Under the pieces are notes generated by a model. It did no database searches and had not been told where the DNA came from. It saw nothing but the letters and a program-made list of their open reading frames with translations. The translations under genes were made by a program, and so were the position numbers. Positions 53,173 to 62,378 of a DNA stretch of 64,000 nt are shown in pieces. This DNA is from Burkholderia dolosa (GTDB lineage Bacteria > Pseudomonadota > Gammaproteobacteria > Burkholderiales > Burkholderiaceae): positions 32,445 to 96,444 of the forward strand of contig NZ_CABVPR010000015.1 in NCBI RefSeq assembly GCF_902499135.1, read 5' to 3'. The number at the start of each line of letters is the position of its first letter. Within the stretch, counting starts at the first letter, position 1.

Positions 53173-54534
53173 CTACGCGGCGGCGGGCAGGTGCGCGCGG
53201 CTCACGCGGCGCAGGTACAGCGCGAGCCCCGCGCCGGCGAGCATCAGGCTGACCGTATTCGCGAACCAGAAGCCGCGCGCGCCGGTCAGCGCCGCGGGCG
53301 CGATGCCGCCGACGTCGAAGCCGAGCACGTAGCCGCCGCCGAGCCCGACGCCCCACAGCGCGACCGCGTAGATCACGGTCGGCACGACCGCGACCTTGTA
53401 CGCGCGCAGCACGAACGCGGACGTGATCTGCAGCGCGTCGAAGAGGTGATAGCAGGTGACGATCGCGACGAGCGGCATCGCGGCCGCGACGACGGCCGGG
53501 TTCGGCGTATACGCGCCGACGATCAGCGGGCGCAGCGTCAGCACCAGCACGCCGTACGCGGCGGCGATCGCGCACGCGAGCATCACGCCGTGGCGGCCGA
53601 GCAGCCGCGCCTCGTCGGGATGCCCGGCGCCGAGCGCGCGGGCGACGAGCGTCGATGCGGCCACGCCGAGCGACAGCGGCGTCATGTACAGCACGGCGCC
53701 GATGTTGCCGGCGATCTGGTGACCGGCGAGCGTCGTCGTGCCGAACTGCGCGATGAAGAGTGCCATGCACGTGTACGACGTGACTTCGATCAGATACGAC
53801 AGCCCCATCGGCACGCCGAGCTTCAGCAGCGCCTTCTGGCGCGCCCACACGGGCCAGCAGAAGCGCGAGAAGATCGCGAGCGGCGCGAACACGTCGAGCT
53901 TCGCGATCAGCGCGAAGCCGATCAGCGCGAGCGCCCAGTTGATCAGCGTGCTCGCGAGCCCGCAGCCGGGGCCGCCGAGCGCCGGCACGCCGACGCCGCC
54001 GAAGATGAACCACACGTTCAGCGGAAACTTGAGCAGCAGCGCGCCGATCTGCAGGATCATCGCGAGCCGCGGCTTGCCGGCCGCGTTGGTCAGCGCGTTG
54101 TAGATGCGGAACACGAGGCTCGCGGGCAGCCCGTACGACAGGATGCGCAGATAGTCGACCGTGCGGTCGTGCAGCGTCGGCGGCGTGTGCGCGACGCGCA
54201 GCAGCGGTTCCGGAAAATGCAGCAGCAGGAAGCCGGGCACCGACAGCAGCACCGCGAGCCACAGCGCCTGGCGGACTTCCTCGCCGATTTCCGCATAGCG
54301 CCGCCCGCCGTACAGCTGTCCGGCGATCGGCTGCAGCGCGGACAGGATGCCCGTCATCCCGATATAGACCGACACGTAGATCGACGAGCCGAGCCCGAGT
54401 GCGGCGAGATCGGTTGCCGAATAGCGGCCGACCATCGCGGTGTCGATCACGCCGAATGCAATGATCGCGAGCTGGCCGACCAGCACCGGCCACGCGAGCC
54501 CGACGATCCGGCGGATGTCGGCGAACATCGTCAT
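53173..54534 (-). CDS. MATE-family efflux transporter
   Basis: 453 residues with twelve predicted helices of the MATE (NorM) family: IVGLAWPVLVGQLAIIAFGVIDTAMVGRYSATDLAALGLGSSIYVSVYIGMTGIL, QPIAGQLYGGRRYAEIGEEVRQALW, and GVPMGLSYLIEVTSYTCMALFIAQFGTTTLAGHQIAGNI with the repeated half motif. Exports cationic drugs with Na+ or H+. The ATG at 54534 overlaps the previous gene's stop (ATGA). It converges with lipA, separated by only 11 bp. Confidence 0.92.
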   Translation of the reverse strand: MTMFADIRRIVGLAWPVLVGQLAIIAFGVIDTAMVGRYSATDLAALGLGSSIYVSVYIGMTGILSALQPIAGQLYGGRRYAEIGEEVRQALWLAVLLSVPGFLLLHFPEPLLRVAHTPPTLHDRTVDYLRILSYGLPASLVFRIYNALTNAAGKPRLAMILQIGALLLKFPLNVWFIFGGVGVPALGGPGCGLASTLINWALALIGFALIAKLDVFAPLAIFSRFCWPVWARQKALLKLGVPMGLSYLIEVTSYTCMALFIAQFGTTTLAGHQIAGNIGAVLYMTPLSLGVAASTLVARALGAGHPDEARLLGRHGVMLACAIAAAYGVLVLTLRPLIVGAYTPNPAVVAAAMPLVAIVTCYHLFDALQITSAFVLRAYKVAVVPTVIYAVALWGVGLGGGYVLGFDVGGIAPAALTGARGFWFANTVSLMLAGAGLALYLRRVSRAHLPAAA

Positions 54535-56288
54535 CCGGCCGTCCGGCGGCGCGGCGCGGGCCGCTTGACCGGCGCCTTCGGACGCTCGATGCGCTCGTAC
54601 AGCCGGAAGCGCTCGTCGCGGTCGGCGACGCGGCGGCCTTCCCACACGAGACGCCACACGTATTGCGACATCGCGCTCGGCTCGCCGAAATCGGCGCGGT
54701 CCTGACGCAGGATCACGTCGCAGTCGCCGGAGAAGTCGAAGTGCATGTCGCCGAAGTACGCGAACGTCGCGATCTGCGCATCGCCGAGCCGTACCGGCGA
54801 GATGCATTCGTAGTCGGCCGGCAGATGCGCGGCGATCTGCTGCGCGACGTCGCGGTAGGTCCGGCCGTAGTTGACGATCGGCAGCCACAGCGTCATCAGC
54901 AGCACCCACATCAGCGTCGTGCCGGCGCCCGACAGCACGACGCTGCGCCACAGCACCTTCGGCTGCCGCGACACCCGCCAGCGCACGAGCAGACACCAGC
55001 ACACGGTGACGATCACCGCGCAGACGAACGACAGGATCTTGAAATGCGGCTCGTAGCCGGGCAGCAGGCGCGCGAGGTTGCGCGCGAGCGGATGCGGGAA
55101 GCCGGTGAGCGACGCGAGCCACACGAGCCACACGAACGTGCCGAGGATCGTGAAGCTCAATACCGCAAACCAGTCGATCGCGTTGATCGCGCCGCGCTTG
55201 AGCGTCGGCAGCGCGAACGTCGCGAGCACCGCGAGCGGCGGCAGCAGCAGCATGTACATGCGGTTCGACTGCTGGTTCTGCAGGATCACCAGCGCGACGA
55301 GCGGCACGATCACCGACAGCGGAATCGCGACGTGCGCGCGGCGGCGCATGCCGGCCCAGCTCCACCACGCCCAGATCGCGAGCGGCCACGCGGGCCACGT
55401 GAAGAGCGGCAGGTTCTTCGCCGCATAGGCGAGCACGGCGGTCGGCGGCCCGGAGAAGCGCATCAGGCTGCCGTGGATCCACTGGTTGAAGAACCACGCG
55501 GCGTCGTCGGGCGCCGCGACGAACGCGGCGAGCGGCCACAGCGCGAAGATCGCGGCCGCGAGCGGCACGCCGACGAGCGGCAGCCGAAGATTGCGCATCT
55601 CCGGCGTGACGAGCCACAGCGCGGCCGTGCCGGCGAGCAGCGCGACGACGAGCACCGGGTTGCCGGACAGCGCGACGAGGCCGATCGCGGCGCCCCACCA
55701 CAGCGCGCCTTGCATTGGCTTGTCGATGCCGCGCACGATCCCGTACACGAGCATCGCGATCCATGCGAACTGCGCGAGCTGCGGCGTCGTCTCGTGGCCG
55801 CGCTCGGCGAGGCCGAAGCACGCGACGAGGATCAGCAGCGCGCCGTCGGCGAGCGTGCGGCCGTAGTCGCGCGGCTCGGGCTCGCCGCCGAACGCGTATT
55901 TGAACGGCTGCACTTCCGCGCGCCGGCCGAGCAGGTAGGCCGCGTACCAGACGAATGCGCACGCGACGCAGAACAGCACGCCGGTGTCGACGCGCGACGC
56001 GTTGCTCGCATCCACCCACGGGCCGAGACCGCGGATCGCGAGCGCGCCGAGCCAGTAGCCGAGCGGCCCGTCGGTCGTGATGAACTTGCCGACGAGATTC
56101 GGCAGCAGCCAGTCGTGCCAGCCGCCCGTCGCCATCGTCCACATCACGCCGAAGCCGGCCGCGTCCTCGTTCTTCCACGGATCGCGGCCGAACAGGCCGA
56201 ACGCCGCGTAGACGAGGCAGAGCGTGAGCAGCAGCCAGCGCGGCAGCGCGCGCGTGGCGGAGGCGGTCAGACGAACGACAGGCTTCAT
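54531..56288 (-). CDS. GT39/ArnT-like polytopic membrane glycosyltransferase
   Basis: 585 residues, about eleven transmembrane helices. N-terminal periplasmic-loop motif FGRDPWKNEDAAGFGVMWTMATGGWHDWLLPNLVGKFITTDGPLGYWLGAL resembles the acidic loop of dolichyl/undecaprenyl-phosphate sugar transferases (PMT, ArnT). The soluble C-terminal part (from AAHLPADYECISPVRLGDAQ) ends in a basic Arg/Pro/Lys tail. Sugar and acceptor unknown. Start at 56288 gives MKPVVRLTASA before the first helix. Shares a 4-bp overlap with the MATE gene, so the two are cotranscribed. Confidence 0.8.
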   Translation of the reverse strand: MKPVVRLTASATRALPRWLLLTLCLVYAAFGLFGRDPWKNEDAAGFGVMWTMATGGWHDWLLPNLVGKFITTDGPLGYWLGALAIRGLGPWVDASNASRVDTGVLFCVACAFVWYAAYLLGRRAEVQPFKYAFGGEPEPRDYGRTLADGALLILVACFGLAERGHETTPQLAQFAWIAMLVYGIVRGIDKPMQGALWWGAAIGLVALSGNPVLVVALLAGTAALWLVTPEMRNLRLPLVGVPLAAAIFALWPLAAFVAAPDDAAWFFNQWIHGSLMRFSGPPTAVLAYAAKNLPLFTWPAWPLAIWAWWSWAGMRRRAHVAIPLSVIVPLVALVILQNQQSNRMYMLLLPPLAVLATFALPTLKRGAINAIDWFAVLSFTILGTFVWLVWLASLTGFPHPLARNLARLLPGYEPHFKILSFVCAVIVTVCWCLLVRWRVSRQPKVLWRSVVLSGAGTTLMWVLLMTLWLPIVNYGRTYRDVAQQIAAHLPADYECISPVRLGDAQIATFAYFGDMHFDFSGDCDVILRQDRADFGEPSAMSQYVWRLVWEGRRVADRDERFRLYERIERPKAPVKRPAPRRRTAG

Positions 56289-56434
56289 GCAGATGAGCGA
56301 TTTGTTATGGGCAGGCGGCGCGCCGCGCGGGCGGCCGAGCCGGTTTCGAGCATCCGGCATTGTAGACGCGCCGGCCGTTGCGCGTCAGACGATCGACCGG
56401 GTGCCGGCAGACGGCTTGCGGTGCGTGCAGAGAC

Positions 56435-56461
56435 GAAAAAGGGCAGCCTGGGCTGCCCTTT
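56435..56461 (-). terminator. rpmE2 terminator
   Basis: AAAGGGCAGCC and GGCTGCCCTTT with a TG centre; on the minus strand the stem is followed by TTTTTC. Forty-five bases past the rpmE2 stop. Confidence 0.88.
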
Positions 56462-56505
56462 GGTGCGGTGCCGGTGCGTTGCAACCACCGGATGCGTCGC
56501 GAAGC

Positions 56506-56769
56506 TTACTTCGCGACCTTGCCGCTGGCGCGTGCGCCGAACTTGTTCTTGAACTTCTCGACACGGCCGGCCGTGTCCATGATCTTTTGCTGACCCGTGT
56601 AGAACGAGTGCGATTCAGACGACACTTCGATCTTCGCGAGCGGGTACGTCTTGCCGTCGAGGTCGATGGTTTCGCGCGTCTGGATCGTCGAGCGCGTGAT
56701 GAACTTGAAGCCGTTCGACATGTCTTGGAAGACGACTTCGCGGTAGTCCGGATGAATGCCAGGTTTCAT
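56506..56769 (-). CDS. rpmE2: 50S ribosomal protein L31 type B
   Basis: 87 residues. [78 protein letters not shown] lacks the CxxC zinc ligands of type A L31, so it is the zinc-independent form (C-). In organisms with both, the B form replaces the zinc form in zinc shortage. Single gene with a clear terminator. A zinc-responsive (Zur) site was looked for upstream and not recognised. Confidence 0.96.
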   Translation of the reverse strand: MKPGIHPDYREVVFQDMSNGFKFITRSTIQTRETIDLDGKTYPLAKIEVSSESHSFYTGQQKIMDTAGRVEKFKNKFGARASGKVAK

Positions 56770-56926
56770 GATTTTCCTTGGTGAGAGCGGTAGCCAACCC
56801 GCCGCTTGCCGTGCCGAATCGTGCCGGTTTGCACGCCTCGGCCGCCGTCAAGCCCGGCGCGAGCCACTTGCCTAAGGTCGAAAAACGGCGATTATGCCAG
56901 AAAATCAGACGGTTGACGAATAATTT

Positions 56927-57760
56927 TCAGCGCGCGTCGAGGGCGCCGGTGCCGGCCGGATCCTGCCGGTAATAGCGCGCGAGCAGCCGGTACAGCTCCG
57001 GAAATTCGGACTCGAACGCGCGCGGCCGCACGAACAGCGCCTCGCTGCACACGGCGAAGAACTCGGACGGATGATCGGCCGCGTACGGGTCGATCAGCGA
57101 TTCGCGTTCGAAGCGCGCCCACGCGCGGTCCGGCACCGCATCGACGCGCGCGCAGAACTGGTCGTACGCGTGTTCGAACACGTCGGCCCACGCCTGCGCA
57201 TCGAGGTGCGGCGCATGCCAGCGGCGAAAAAGGGGCGGATACCCGTCGGCCGCGCCGTTCACCATGTCGATCTTGTGCGCGAACTCGTGGATCACGACGT
57301 TGTACGCATCGTGGCCGTCGGTCATCTGCGCGTCTTCCCAGGACAGGATCACCGGACCGCCTTCCCACGCTTCGCCGCTCGCGTCCTGTTCGACTTCGTG
57401 CACGACGCCGTCCTCGTCCTGCACGGTCTTGCGGATCACGAATTCGCCCGGATACACGACGACGCCGACCCAGCCGTCGTACAGCGACAGGTCGAGATTC
57501 AGCACGGGCAGGCACGCCTGCACGGCGATCGCGACGATCATCGCGTCGGTCAGCTCGAGCCCGTGCGCGGTCGAGAAGGATTTCTTCGCGATGAACAGGC
57601 TCGTCAGCTCGCGCAGCCGGCCCAGATCGCCGGGCGACAGCACGTCGAGGAACGGCAGCCGCTCGAGCGTATCGCGCCACAGCGCGTCGGGGATCGGGTG
57701 GCTGCGCAGCGCGCGGTCGCGGCGGCGCTCGTCGAGCCAGCGGGTCAGTTTCGAAAGCAT
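56927..57760 (-). CDS. mtfA: MtfA-family zinc metallopeptidase
   Basis: 277 residues. Peptidase family M90, soluble. Zinc motif VVIHEFAHKIDMVNG (HExxH), with the third ligand expected in the later ESLIDPYAADHPSEFFAVCSEALF segment. E. coli MtfA binds the glucose repressor Mlc and has aminopeptidase activity. Length agrees with the family (265 in E. coli). Ends close to the MFS gene but is not overlapping; 38 bp separates them. Confidence 0.93.
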   Translation of the reverse strand: MLSKLTRWLDERRRDRALRSHPIPDALWRDTLERLPFLDVLSPGDLGRLRELTSLFIAKKSFSTAHGLELTDAMIVAIAVQACLPVLNLDLSLYDGWVGVVVYPGEFVIRKTVQDEDGVVHEVEQDASGEAWEGGPVILSWEDAQMTDGHDAYNVVIHEFAHKIDMVNGAADGYPPLFRRWHAPHLDAQAWADVFEHAYDQFCARVDAVPDRAWARFERESLIDPYAADHPSEFFAVCSEALFVRPRAFESEFPELYRLLARYYRQDPAGTGALDAR

Positions 57761-57798
57761 GAAGGCGGCGGACCGAAATGCAAAGCCTGTCTTTTAAC

Positions 57799-59355
57799 TC
57801 AATCGATCTCTTTTTGCCATGCCGCGAACAGGCCGCCGACCAGCGCGACGCCCGCGAGGAACGCGAAGCCGTCCAGCGACGTGAGAAACGACGCCTGCTG
57901 CGCGACCATGCGCGCGATCGACGCGATCGCGAGCGCGTGCGCTTCGTTCGGCGCATGGCCGGCCGCGGCGTAGCCGTGCGCGAGCGCGTCGACGGTCTGC
58001 CCGAACAGCGGATCGAACACGTTCGCGCGTTCGACGAGCCGCGTCCGGTGCACGGCGAGCCGATGCTGCTCGACGATGATCACCGACGACGTCGCGAACG
58101 AGATCGTCAGTTGCCGCACGATGTTCTTCAGCCGGTAGCCGTGCGTGTATTCGTCGATCGCGAAGATCCGGAACGTCAGGTTCGCGACCGGCAGCACGAT
58201 GAACAACAGCAGCAGCCCGCGCAGCAGCAGCGGAACGACGAGCGCGGCCTCGCCGACCTGCGGCGTCATGCGCGTCATCCACAGTGCGGCCGCAGCCGCG
58301 ATCGCAAAGCCCGGCACGACGAACCACTTCTTGTGCGCGACGCGCTTCGCATAGCGCAGATACGCGAACAGCGCGGTGCCGGAAATCAGCGACATCGTGC
58401 CGACGAGGCGCCCGGCGTTCTCGACCGGATAGCCGAGCCCGCCTTCGAGCAAGCGGGCGGTCAGATAGCTGAAACCGGTCGACTCGTAGTAATAGAACAT
58501 GTAGAGCAGCAGCCCGATCCGGAACGTGCGCTCGCGCAACGCGTGGAGCCGCACGAGCGGCGTCGGATGGTGCCACTGGTGATACGCGAACCAGGCGAGC
58601 GCGACGACGCCGGCGATCGTCAGCGCGATCAGCATCGGCGAGCCGCTGTACAGCTGATAGTGGACCTGCTGCAGCACGATCTGCAGTGCGCCTTGCGCGA
58701 GCGCGAACAACACGTACGGCCAGAAGTGTCCGGAGCCGCGTTCGTCGTCGGTCGTCCTGCCGGAATCGGGCAGCGTGACGAACGCGAGCATCGCGAGCGC
58801 GAGGCCGGCGGGCGCCGTGCACGCGAACAGCGCGCGCCACGTCGAATACGCGACCAGCAGCCCGCCGGCGATCGGCGCGAGCGCGCTGCCGAGCAGGATC
58901 ATGATCAGGAATGCCCGTATCGCGGGCGGCCGTTGCTGCGGCTTGAAGCTGATCTGGATCAGGATCCGGCACGCGCCCATCATCGGACCGATGAAATAGC
59001 CCTGGAAGCCGCGTGCGAACGCGAGCTGCAGCGACGTGTCGGCGAGCGCGGCCGCGACCGCGCCGACCGAGAACATCAGCATGCAGCCCGCGACGTAGCG
59101 GCGATGGCCGAGCCGGTCGACCCACCATTGCTGCTGCAGGATGCCGAGCACGGCCGCGACCGCATACGCGCTCGACGACCATACGAGCTCGTCGGGCGAT
59201 GCGTTGATGCCGCCCGCAATGTAGCTCGCGAAGAACGAGAAGATCGCGTTGTCGAAATAGTCGATGCCGGTGACGAGCGCGAGTGCCCACGGAAACAGAT
59301 CCGCGCGCAGGTTCGCGCGGCTCCATAACGGCGAACGGTCGCGCACCGCGTTCAT
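57799..59355 (-). CDS. MFS transporter, DHA2-like
   Basis: 518 residues, about fourteen predicted helices. Motif A-like WVDRLGHRRYVAGCMLMFSVGAV after the second helix; WSSSAYAVAAVLGILQQ and GPMMGACRILIQISFKPQQRPPAIRAFLIMILLGSALAPIAGGLLV are typical drug:H+ antiporter segments. The ATG at 59355 overlaps the MerR stop (ATGA), so the two are coupled; a MerR-controlled drug or solute exporter is likely. Substrate unknown. Confidence 0.87.
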   Translation of the reverse strand: MNAVRDRSPLWSRANLRADLFPWALALVTGIDYFDNAIFSFFASYIAGGINASPDELVWSSSAYAVAAVLGILQQQWWVDRLGHRRYVAGCMLMFSVGAVAAALADTSLQLAFARGFQGYFIGPMMGACRILIQISFKPQQRPPAIRAFLIMILLGSALAPIAGGLLVAYSTWRALFACTAPAGLALAMLAFVTLPDSGRTTDDERGSGHFWPYVLFALAQGALQIVLQQVHYQLYSGSPMLIALTIAGVVALAWFAYHQWHHPTPLVRLHALRERTFRIGLLLYMFYYYESTGFSYLTARLLEGGLGYPVENAGRLVGTMSLISGTALFAYLRYAKRVAHKKWFVVPGFAIAAAAALWMTRMTPQVGEAALVVPLLLRGLLLLFIVLPVANLTFRIFAIDEYTHGYRLKNIVRQLTISFATSSVIIVEQHRLAVHRTRLVERANVFDPLFGQTVDALAHGYAAAGHAPNEAHALAIASIARMVAQQASFLTSLDGFAFLAGVALVGGLFAAWQKEID

Positions 59356-59852
59356 TCGCTGACCTTGCGCGTACGCGGCTTGCGGGCTTCGGCGCGCCGC
59401 TGCGCGATCAGCGTGTCGGCGCTTTCGCCGGCCAGGCGTCGCTCGATGTAGTCGAGGTCGTGCTGCAGTTCCTTGCGCAGCGCGACGGCTTCCTTCAGTT
59501 CGCGCTCGACGGCCGCGATTCGCCGATCGAGCGTATCGATGCGTCCGGCGAGGCCCGCGCGGATCTCGCGCAACGATGCGTTCGAGTAGCGGCGCCGGCC
59601 GTCGCCCGTTTGTTCGAGCGGACGCTTCAGCATCTCGACGATTCCGTGCAGCGAGAAGCCGAGCGCGCGCAGCCGCAGGATGCGCGAAAAGCGCTCGAGG
59701 TCGGCCTCGTCGTACAGCCGATAGCGGCCTTCGCTGCGCGACGGCGTGACGAGTCCGCGCTCCTCGTAGTACTTCAGCGTGCGCGGCGTGACGCCGAGCC
59801 GCGATGCGGCGTCGCTGACGGTCAGCAGCTCGGGGGACGGCGGATTCGGCAT
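59352..59852 (-). CDS. MerR-family transcriptional regulator
   Basis: 166 residues. HTH ELLTVSDAASRLGVTPRTLKYYEERGLVTPSRSEGRYRLYDEADLERFSRILRLRALGFSLHGI, then a coiled-coil dimer helix rich in Arg/Glu/Leu (LDRRIAAVERELKEAVALRKELQHDLDYIERRL) and a basic tail. Start at 59852 is chosen because the upstream ATG (59897) would lie inside the operator-like palindrome. First gene of a two-gene operon with the MFS transporter. Confidence 0.88.
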   Translation of the reverse strand: MPNPPSPELLTVSDAASRLGVTPRTLKYYEERGLVTPSRSEGRYRLYDEADLERFSRILRLRALGFSLHGIVEMLKRPLEQTGDGRRRYSNASLREIRAGLAGRIDTLDRRIAAVERELKEAVALRKELQHDLDYIERRLAGESADTLIAQRRAEARKPRTRKVSE

Positions 59853-59885
59853 GGCGAAGTTTCGGCGAAGAAGGGCGATGCGGCG

Positions 59886-59919
59886 ATTGTAGATCAACCT
59901 GTACGTTCACGTACAGGTT
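59886..59919 (-). promoter_or_regulatory. operator palindrome and -10 of the MerR-MFS operon
   Basis: A perfect inverted repeat with 11-bp arms AACCTGTACGT and ACGTACAGGTT around TC (59896-59919). On the minus strand TACAAT (59891-59886) follows four bases later as -10, 34 bases before the start codon. Probable autoregulatory site for the MerR protein; the -35 is poor, as expected of an activated promoter. Confidence 0.7.
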
Positions 59920-59923
59920 GGCG

Positions 59924-59968
59924 CCGAAAAACGGCCGCCGGTGCGATGTACGGGCGGCCGTTTTTCGG
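59924..59968 (-). terminator. rho terminator
   Basis: 16-bp perfect stem (CCGAAAAACGGCCGCC at 59924-59939 with 59953-59968), 13-base loop, T-rich on both strands. Confidence 0.88.
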
Positions 59969-59984
59969 TGCGGAGCGACGACGA

Positions 59985-61247
59985 TCAGCCGCCGCGGCGC
60001 ATCAGGTCGAAGAACTCGGAGTTGCTCTTCGTCTGGCGGATCTTGTCGAGCAGGAATTCCATCGCCTCGACTTCGTCCATGTCGTGGATGAACTTGCGCA
60101 GCACCCAGATCTTCTGAAGGATGTCCGGCTTGATCAGCATTTCCTCGCGACGCGTGCCGGACTTGTTCAGGTTGATCGACGGATACACGCGCTTTTCCGC
60201 GAGGCGGCGCTCGAGGTGCACTTCCATGTTGCCGGTGCCCTTGAACTCTTCGTAGATCACGTCGTCCATGCGGCTGCCGGTTTCGATCAGCGCGGTGCCG
60301 ATGATCGTCAGCGAGCCGCCTTCCTCGATGTTGCGCGCCGCGCCGAAGAAGCGCTTCGGGCGCTGCAGCGCATTCGCGTCGACACCGCCGGTCAGCACCT
60401 TGCCCGACGCCGGAATCACCGTGTTGTACGCACGTGCGAGACGCGTGATCGAGTCGAGCAGGATCACGACGTCGTGCTTCATTTCGACGAGGCGCTTGGC
60501 CTTCTCGATGACCATTTCGGCAACCTGCACGTGGCGCGTGGCCGGTTCGTCGAACGTCGACGCGATCACTTCGCCGGCGACCGAGCGCTGCATTTCGGTC
60601 ACTTCTTCAGGACGCTCGTCGATCAGCAGCACGAACAGGATCACGTCCGGATGGTTCTGCTTGATCGCGTGCGCGATGTGCTGGAGCATCACGGTCTTGC
60701 CCGACTTCGGCGATGCGACGAGCAGGCCGCGCTGGCCCTTGCCGATCGGCGCGATCATGTCGATGATGCGGCCCGTGACGTTCTCTTCGCCGCGCATTTC
60801 GCGCTCGAGCGACAGCGGCTTGTTCGGGTGCAGCGGCGTGAGGTTCTCGAACATGATCTTGTGTTTCGAGGCCTCGGGCGGCTGCCCGTTGACTTTGTCG
60901 ACCTTCACGAGCGCGAAGTAGCGCTCGCCGTCCTTCGGCGTACGGACTTCGCCTTCGATCGTGTCGCCGGTGTGCAGGTTGAAGCGGCGGATCTGCGACG
61001 GGCTGATATAGATGTCGTCGGTGCTCGCGAGGTACGACATTTCCGGCGAGCGCAGGAAGCCGAAGCCGTCCGGCAGCACTTCGAGCGTACCGTCGCCGAA
61101 GATCGTTTCTCCCGTCTTGGCGCGCTTTTTGAGAATGGCGAACATCAGCTCCTGCTTGCGCAGGCGGTTCGCGTTTTCGATCTCGAGGCCGTTGGCCATT
61201 TCGATCAGTTCGGACACGTGCAGAGACTTGAGCTCGGATAAATGCAT
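59985..61247 (-). CDS. rho: transcription termination factor Rho
   Basis: 420 residues. N-terminal RNA-binding ([40 protein letters not shown] and an OB fold [44 protein letters not shown]), then a hexameric RecA-like motor with Walker [14 protein letters not shown], Walker [19 protein letters not shown], and the Q/R loops. Complete and usual in length. trxA lies upstream on the same strand with a 194-bp leader between; rho leaders are often involved in autoregulation. Confidence 0.97.
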   Translation of the reverse strand: MHLSELKSLHVSELIEMANGLEIENANRLRKQELMFAILKKRAKTGETIFGDGTLEVLPDGFGFLRSPEMSYLASTDDIYISPSQIRRFNLHTGDTIEGEVRTPKDGERYFALVKVDKVNGQPPEASKHKIMFENLTPLHPNKPLSLEREMRGEENVTGRIIDMIAPIGKGQRGLLVASPKSGKTVMLQHIAHAIKQNHPDVILFVLLIDERPEEVTEMQRSVAGEVIASTFDEPATRHVQVAEMVIEKAKRLVEMKHDVVILLDSITRLARAYNTVIPASGKVLTGGVDANALQRPKRFFGAARNIEEGGSLTIIGTALIETGSRMDDVIYEEFKGTGNMEVHLERRLAEKRVYPSINLNKSGTRREEMLIKPDILQKIWVLRKFIHDMDEVEAMEFLLDKIRQTKSNSEFFDLMRRGG

Positions 61248-61398
61248 ACGGAGAACCCGCCAGGGAGGAGATGCGACGAAAGAAATAAGGGAGGAGGGCG
61301 AGCGGAAGCGCTCAGAGACTTAACTGCGTCTTTCAGACGTTTTTTGATTCTAGCATACGCCGATTCGCGCTTGAGCGGCCGATCGACGGCTTGGCGGT

Positions 61399-61426
61399 GG
61401 ACGTGTTGCCGGTTGACAACACGTCC
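61399..61426 (-). terminator. hairpin after trxA
   Basis: 10-bp perfect arms GGACGTGTTG and CAACACGTCC with an 8-base loop, 16 bases past the trxA stop. No T-run follows, so it may be a processing or attenuation stem rather than a full terminator. Confidence 0.4.
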
Positions 61427-61441
61427 GCGGAACGGCCGGTA

Positions 61442-61768
61442 TTACAGGTGGCTATCCAGGAATGCGGTCAGCTGCGACTTCGACAGCGCGCCGACTTTCT
61501 GCGCGGCAGCCGCGCCGTTCTTGAACAGGATCAGCGTCGGGATGCCGCGCACGCCGAACTTCGCGGGCGTCGCCTGGTTGTCGTCGACGTTGATCTTCGC
61601 GATTTGCAGCTTGTCGCCGTAGTCTTTCGCGACTTCGTCGAGGATCGGGGCGATCATCTTGCACGGACCGCACCATTCGGCCCAGAAATCGACGAGCACA
61701 GGCTTGTCGGACTTGACGACGTCCTGTTCGAACGATGCGTCGCTGATGTGTTTGATCTGTTCGCTCAT
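61442..61768 (-). CDS. trxA: thioredoxin 1
   Basis: 108 residues. Active site [19 protein letters not shown]; cis-Pro loop RGIPTLILF. General disulfide reductant of the cytoplasm, and a processivity partner of some phage polymerases. Same order trxA-rho as in many proteobacteria. Confidence 0.97.
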   Translation of the reverse strand: MSEQIKHISDASFEQDVVKSDKPVLVDFWAEWCGPCKMIAPILDEVAKDYGDKLQIAKINVDDNQATPAKFGVRGIPTLILFKNGAAAAQKVGALSKSQLTAFLDSHL

Positions 61769-62151
61769 TGGGTCAATACCTCTTACGGTTCGGGGACTGC
61801 CTGCTTCGCGCGTTGCAGCGGCCGGCCGCCCGAGGGCTGTCGGTCGCTGCGGCAGGTAGCTCCGCTCTCCGGAAAGAAAGGGCGTGAGCGCTGCATGCCG
61901 CGGCTCGCGGGTCGTTCGGGCGTCATATTAGCTTAAATTGCTATCTGCTGCGGGCGCCGATAGTAGCCGCTTCGCGAGTAGGGGTACGGCGCGACGTTCG
62001 ACCGTTGTGCGTCGAACATGGTGGTCTCGTCGCGAAATACAAGAGCGTTTCGCTCTCGCCGGCAAGCGGGCTGATGCGCGGCGATTCGCGGTCCGGCGCT
62101 CGGGCGCGAACAAACGTTCGCATTGAACCTGAAGCGGTGATAGAATGCGAC
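61769..62151. other. 383-bp intergenic region
   Basis: Between trxA (-) and ffs (+). It must hold the trxA promoter (TAATAT on the minus strand at 61930-61925 is a possible -10) and the ffs promoter (TAGAAT at 62141-62146). I see no gene in it. Confidence 0.5.
62141..62146 (+). promoter_or_regulatory. -10 element of ffs
   Basis: TAGAAT, 6 to 11 bases before the 5' end of the SRP RNA stem. A weak TTCGCA lies 18 bp upstream as -35. Confidence 0.5.
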
Positions 62152-62252
62152 GTGACGGGCCTCCTCGCATGGTGGGCCGGTGAACCTGGTCAGGTCGGGA
62201 ACGAAGCAGCCACAGCCGTTTTCCGCCAGTGCCGAGGGTCGGGCTCGTCACC
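62152..62252 (+). ncRNA. ffs: 4.5S RNA of the signal recognition particle
   Basis: Contains the invariant SRP apical loop sequence GGTCAGGTCGGGAACGAAGC followed by AGCC, where Ffh binds. The ends pair over 9 bp (GTGACGGGC at 62152 with GCTCGTCAC ending at 62251), giving one long hairpin of about 100 nt like E. coli ffs. Targets membrane proteins co-translationally with Ffh. Lies directly before dnaX, a common arrangement. Mature ends are inferred from pairing. Confidence 0.93.
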
Positions 62253-62260
62253 TTCCTTCT

Positions 62261-62284
62261 CGCCCCGTTCGTTGGGCGTTTTTT
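62261..62284 (+). terminator. ffs terminator
   Basis: CGCCC and GGGCG (62261-62265, 62274-62278) close an 8-base loop, followed by six T. Confidence 0.75.
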
Positions 62285-62378
62285 GTTTCTGCGTGCCGCT
62301 CCGTTTTCCTCCATTCCGTCGATCTTGCTTATCGTGCCGCGTGTCGGCGCGACGCGGGGTTACTGATACAATTTCCCG

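Noticed and set aside
53173-56178. 1001-codon frame that would fuse upstream sequence to the MATE transporter
   Set aside because: Its first 548 codons lie in a shadow frame of the GT39-like gene and are Arg-rich; the MATE protein starts at 54534 by a 4-bp overlap with the previous stop.
57799-59910. 703-residue protein with an Arg-rich N-terminal extension on the MFS transporter
   Set aside because: The first 185 codons are the shadow of the MerR gene. The MFS gene starts at 59355 with an ATGA overlap.
61928-62314. Minus-strand frame of 128 codons over the ffs gene
   Set aside because: It overlaps the conserved SRP RNA and has no ribosome-binding site or recognisable domain.
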